NCBI GenBank assembly: GCA_022818135.1
Contig: JAFMSR010000015.1
Span: 28,002,074-28,066,073, forward strand
From: Saxidomus purpurata
Lineage: Eukaryota > Mollusca > Bivalvia > Venerida > Veneridae
DNA: 64,000 nucleotides
Reading direction: 5' to 3'
Below the pieces are notes generated by a model. It had not been told where the DNA came from. It searched no databases and saw only the letters and a program-made list of their open reading frames with translations. Both the position numbers and the translations under genes were made by a program. This document shows positions 59,904-64,000 of this stretch, piece after piece (the stretch's first letter is position 1; the number at the start of each line of letters is the position of its first letter).

Positions 59904-60610
59904 CTGAAAATAAAAACGTGTCAGATACCTATCTTTGAATTATGATATTATGCTTTAAAGTCCTGATTCTATTCAAAACTTTAATTTATTTATGTACATT
60001 CCCTTCAAATAAACTTTAATTCTTAAAAAAAATCAATTTTCCAGAAGCAGGAAAGCAATAGTTTAGCAAAAAGAAATTCAGCGCCTGGTGGATTCCTCCC
60101 CTTTTATATAGAGGTATACTGAGCGAAACGACAGCCTATGTCAGTTTGTATTAGTTGCCGCTCCTGCATTGAAGTTTACATTAACGCTGCTTATGTACCG
60201 TTCGTAGCCCTCATTCCGTGGTAGCCCTGCTTCCGGTGGTTTTTGTGTACTTCCGATAGCTCACGAGGTTTGTGACGACATACGTCGGACAGTCTATTGA
60301 AGAAAACCAGCACCAAAGACAAAAACAAAAAAAGGGACCAATATATTTAAATAGAGGTCATACGATGTCCGCCTGATGAAAATATGTATTTTTCACTATT
60401 CCCAATTCATATGCTATAAAAAAGCCTATTTCTTCTAAAACAAACACCATTTGTAAATTGACAGCTGCTTCAAAACAAACCTTCATTGACCCGTTCACAT
60501 CAATTATATTCCCGATATTTTAAGGCCAAACATAACTTGTTCTTGTGGTTTGCATACCCATCTCTTATGTACAATGATGTGTCCCAATTAAATTTTCAAA
60601 CTGCATTTTC

Positions 60611-62940
60611 AGCAAATCCAAAAACACTCAGCCGTAAAAAGAGACTTTACTCCCCTTCTGCACTGACAAATGCTTACGTGCATATTAAGAGCTATGGTGC
60701 ATCTATGAGAACAGCTACTAAACTGTAACAAAAGGCTTTTCAAAACAATGTCAGGATATGATCAAGGCTATACAAGAAAATGCCAGTGACTACACTTTCC
60801 AGCTAGGCAAACGTAAGGATGATGAACCACTGACGATTAAGTAGATTAGGGGATTTCTAAAGAGATGGCCTGAGTTGTTAAGCCTTAAGTTTGTATCATT
60901 TTGCTGTAGCTGTTTTACATCTGATATGATTTTTTTATTTACTTCTATTAATGTTATAAGGTCGCAAAAACTTTCTAAATGTGCTAATATTTCCGTTGTT
61001 CTACCTTTTTCAGAATCAAAATATTGTTTGCGTCTAGAACATTCAGGTGCAAAAATGGCACCCAGGACACTTCACTGATCTTCAAGCCACTATTGATAGC
61101 AATAACATTGAACTACATATGATTTTTAACATTGATGAAAAGGAAGTGAATGTAGAACCTCCCCATGTGGTTGCAAGTTCATTATACATTCCATCAAATG
61201 TGACGTTAGGGAAGGGTAAATTATTGGTGATTGAATTGCATCTGACAAAGATTCATCTGTATCTTGGGTGTTCAGGGCGGCAGCGCATGACGATAGAGCT
61301 ACAAGTTGGGGCATCACCAGGTTAAAAATGGCCTGAGTTGTTAAGCCTTAAGTTTGTATCATTTTGCTGTAGCTGTTTTACATCTGATATGATTTTTTTA
61401 TTTACTTCTATTAATGTTATAAGGTCGCAAAAACTTTCTAAATGTGCTAATATTTCCGTTGTTCTACCTTTTTCAGAATCAAAATATTGTTTGCGTCTAG
61501 AACATTCAGGTGCAAAAATGGCACCCAGGACACTTCACTGATCTTCAAGCCACTATTGATAGCAATAACATTGAACTACATATGATTTTTAACATTGATG
61601 AAAAGGAAGTGAATGTAGAACCTCCCCATGTGGTTGCAAGTTCATTATACATTCCATCAAATGTGACGTTAGGGAAGGGTAAATTATTGGTGATTGAATT
61701 GCATCTGACAAAGATTCATCTGTATCTTGGGTGTTCAGGGCGGCAGCGCATGACGATAGAGCTACAAGTTGGGGCATCACCAGGTTAAAAACATTTATTT
61801 TATTATTTTGAGCAAACCAATAAAATTGTAATGCGAAATTTAAGTCACTTGCTAGATCTATCACCCCAATAAGAAAAAGTAAAAATATTTTATATAATTT
61901 TATTAGTACAATAATTAAAAATATGTAAAACCTTATTTATCTTACATTTCAGGGGCAGGTGATACAGTTAGCGCAACAGGCTGGTCGAATGGCAGCATTT
62001 CTAGAAACTACTAAGAACATCATTTTCGTAAGTTTTTTCTTCGGCGTAATGGTCAGAGGATCCTGTTGATACTAGACGGGAATAACTCATATTTATCTAT
62101 TAGGTTATCAGAATGATCACTGAAGTTGGGTCTTGTAATTCTGCCATCCACGCAGCCACATTCTTCAGCCCATCCATGTAGGGTGTTTTGAACATTTCCA
62201 GAAGATATATGACAACAAATGTCATAATAAAGTTTCAGCTGTATTTACACGGTATAATAATTATATGCAAGGTAGCTTGTGTAACTGGTACAGCAGCATT
62301 TACCCCAACCAATGTCCAGGGAGCTTTCCGATGTGCAGACGTCAATCTCTTTAACCCCAAGCCATACGCCATGGGGAACTCTTGCCCACAGAAGTGTTCA
62401 GAACAAGTTCTACTGATTCTGACACTGAAACTGCTGACAGTCAGGCTACAGTGGTGGTTGGTGTTGCAGCAAATGATATGAATTCTGACAAACCGGTATT
62501 ACAAAGGAAGAGAGTAGCTTGAAAAGGGTAAAAGGTGAAAAGAAAACAAAACCTAAGAACACTATGAGAAACTGTTAAAGGTAAGGAAATAAATGAATCT
62601 GTACTTATACAAATGACTGAGCATGTTCAAAAAGAAGGAAAATCTTGGCATCTCCACAGTCAGGTCCATCTTGTATTAATCTCATTGAGATAAACATGTA
62701 ACATATTGACAGCGAGATTGAGATTGATGACTTAGAACAATTGCCACCGAAAAAGGTTTACATCTTTTGAGCTCTTAAAGTGTATTCCTGGTAAATTTAG
62801 TCGGGGCAATATGATTCATGCGGCCATTGGGTACATTTTATTCATTGTACGTCTGTGAATGTTTTAGTGTGTGGTGATGTCTTCCTTGCCCTTGTTGCAG
62901 GCAGGAAAAGTAAGATACTAAATGACATGCTTTAGCCAAG
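60611..62940 (+). pseudogene. Second pipsqueak/pogo-like transposase relic, PHD-like tail
   Basis: A pipsqueak-type motif, LYSPSALTNAYVHIKSYGAS, follows an acceptor (CATTTTCAG near 60,610). DYTFQLGKRKDDEPLTIK and FLKRWPEL are read near 60,790-60,880. The first catalytic aspartate region is clear: MIFNIDEKEVNVEPPHVVAS (near 61,120). Further on come GWSN (near 61,980) and a degraded HPC-type 'QP..VGCF' region near 62,165-62,190. A PHD-like fragment, QYDSCGHWVHFIHCTSV, is read near 62,810-62,860. Frameshifts and stops are frequent and a 463-bp segment is duplicated. It lies opposite in orientation to the relic at 52,671-54,219, within the likely first intron of the minus-strand gene. Confidence 0.75.
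60865..61790 (+). repeat. Identical 463-bp tandem duplication
   Basis: Positions 60,865-61,327 and 61,328-61,790 appear identical, including all open frames. The block covers a possible intron (acceptor CCTTTTTCAG) and the transposase segment with the NIDEK motif. Complete identity in otherwise decayed DNA means a very recent event or an assembly artefact. Confidence 0.95.
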
Positions 62941-64000
62941 AACTGATGAAAACTAGTTTACTATTTTGTATATGTTTGTTTAATATCTCATCTAATGTTA
63001 TTCTGAAATTTTCCTGTAAATCATATAAAACATGCGTGTGTCCTAATTGTTTTATTAGTAGTAATTCCCCTTAGTGAGAGCGCAGATGACGTCACCGGAA
63101 GCAGGACACCATTCATTTTCCAAAGCGGTGACGTAATCGTCCGACTTTTCAACAATTATCCATGAAATACTTAAGCGATTTTAAAGGTCCATTACTTACA
63201 CCAAATCGATTTTTCATTTAAATCTAGAATTGTAGCGGGCGACTTCTCAGAAGGAAACATATGACATACTGCATCGAATTTGACCATATTGTGTGGAGAA
63301 TGTGAGTTTAACAAAATGATTAATAGATTGTATTTTGCCTTTTCAAAAACGAAAGTAGGTTTTCAAGTTTTCAAATATCTTTGTAATATTCCATAAGTTC
63401 CCTAGAAAGAGGATCTAAAAAGGTTGTACATGAATAAGCATACCTATTTTGAATTGTAGTTGAAAGAACTTTCCTTCCAATGATGTGAAACGTGTATCTC
63501 TGACTGTTTACAACATGGGATAAAGCGGGAGTAGGACAAAAAGACCACCGAATCTAAGGAAATACAAAAACATTCACTCGTTTTTCTGCAGCAGTATGTC
63601 AAACTGGGAAATACTCCACGGCTATTGTAAAGTTTTTAAAGCCAGTTTCAAACTGTATTTCCCTGTTACAATTCCAAATTTAAAAAAAAATTCGATTTGG
63701 TCTTAGTAAAGGATCTTTAATGAAACTGGTTGCATTTTGCAGAGTGATCCTTCATTTTCAAAGCAAATATTGTATTTATAATGTGTTTTTTTAATGTTTT
63801 TGGAGCCATTGTTTTCTTTTCCCATCGGAATGATGGTATCCGAGGTTGTGTATCTAGAATGTTTTTAACAAAATAAAGGGATGGTCAAAATATAGATTGA
63901 ACATCAAATGGTGTATTATTATGTTGCTGTATTAATATGTCGTACTAATAGACAGAGTCCTGTTAATCCTTGCTCACCCCTCGTATATGTCCGCTACAGA
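62941..64000. other. No recognisable gene beyond the candidate first exon
   Basis: AT-rich DNA. If the gene starts at 63,217, its promoter and 5' UTR would lie here, but I see no clear core promoter element. Confidence 0.35.
63200..63217 (-). CDS. Candidate first coding exon of the seven-exon gene
   Basis: ATGAAAAATCGATTTGGT is followed by the strong donor GTAAGTAAT. It ends in phase 0, as exon 59,903-59,805 requires, giving MKNRFGIVVLMSFG, a short basic plus hydrophobic start that could act as a signal peptide. The phase match has a one in three chance of being accidental, and other starts beyond the window are possible. Confidence 0.3.

Noticed and set aside
61047..61788. Two separate 92-codon genes with identical products
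   Set aside because: They are the same transposase fragment duplicated with the 463-bp block and are frameshifted relative to the rest of the transposase.

Overview
The window looks like intergenic and intronic nuclear DNA from a marine bivalve mollusc, probably a heterodont clam. There are no bacterial-style operons and the flanks are AT-rich. The repeat content is dense and of types I recognise from bivalve genomes: tRNA-derived SINE pieces, LINE 3' ends, pogo/Tigger-like and hAT-like DNA transposons, and tandem units around phrases such as 'gagcataactc...gtactgaag' or 'aactttaaccaaagctgc'. The taxon is an inference from repeat style; no diagnostic gene is present.

Layout. Positions 1-6,150: mostly unannotated AT-rich DNA with tRNA-like SINE fragments and one weak exon candidate. 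Positions 6,250-11,843: two oppositely oriented clusters of a ~270-300 bp repeat unit, each unit carrying a CAGCAG-rich minisatellite, ending in a second minisatellite. The same composite element recurs at 49,085-50,865 with its parts in a defined order. Positions 14,310-22,213: relics of three LINEs, interrupted by a tandem 145-bp repeat, a MITE and another LINE. A 611-bp element with terminal inverted repeats lies at 18,627-19,237. Positions 23,969-42,125: an 18-kb satellite of 41 near-identical 427-bp monomers plus a diverged leading copy. Every monomer carries splice-like signals around a 77-nt exon-like segment. Single-base variants recur every 10 monomers (4,271 bp), which indicates higher-order duplication. 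Positions 42,126-48,730: decaying satellite edges, two pogo-type MITEs and a possible two-exon membrane-protein fragment on the minus strand. Positions 52,671-62,940: two decayed pipsqueak/pogo-like transposase genes in opposite orientations, each with a PHD-finger-like tail.

The best protein-coding gene is on the minus strand at 59,903-54,848. Seven exons have good splice signals, and their reading phases agree at all junctions but one. They include a 24-nt microexon and encode an unrecognised protein of about 255-265 residues with a cysteine-rich N-terminal part. A possible 18-nt first coding exon lies at 63,217-63,200.

Nothing here forms a pathway. The main interest is the satellite built on an exon-like unit, the modular VNTR element, the microexon gene, and the transposase with a PHD-like tail. 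All assignments come from reading the sequence; no database search was possible.
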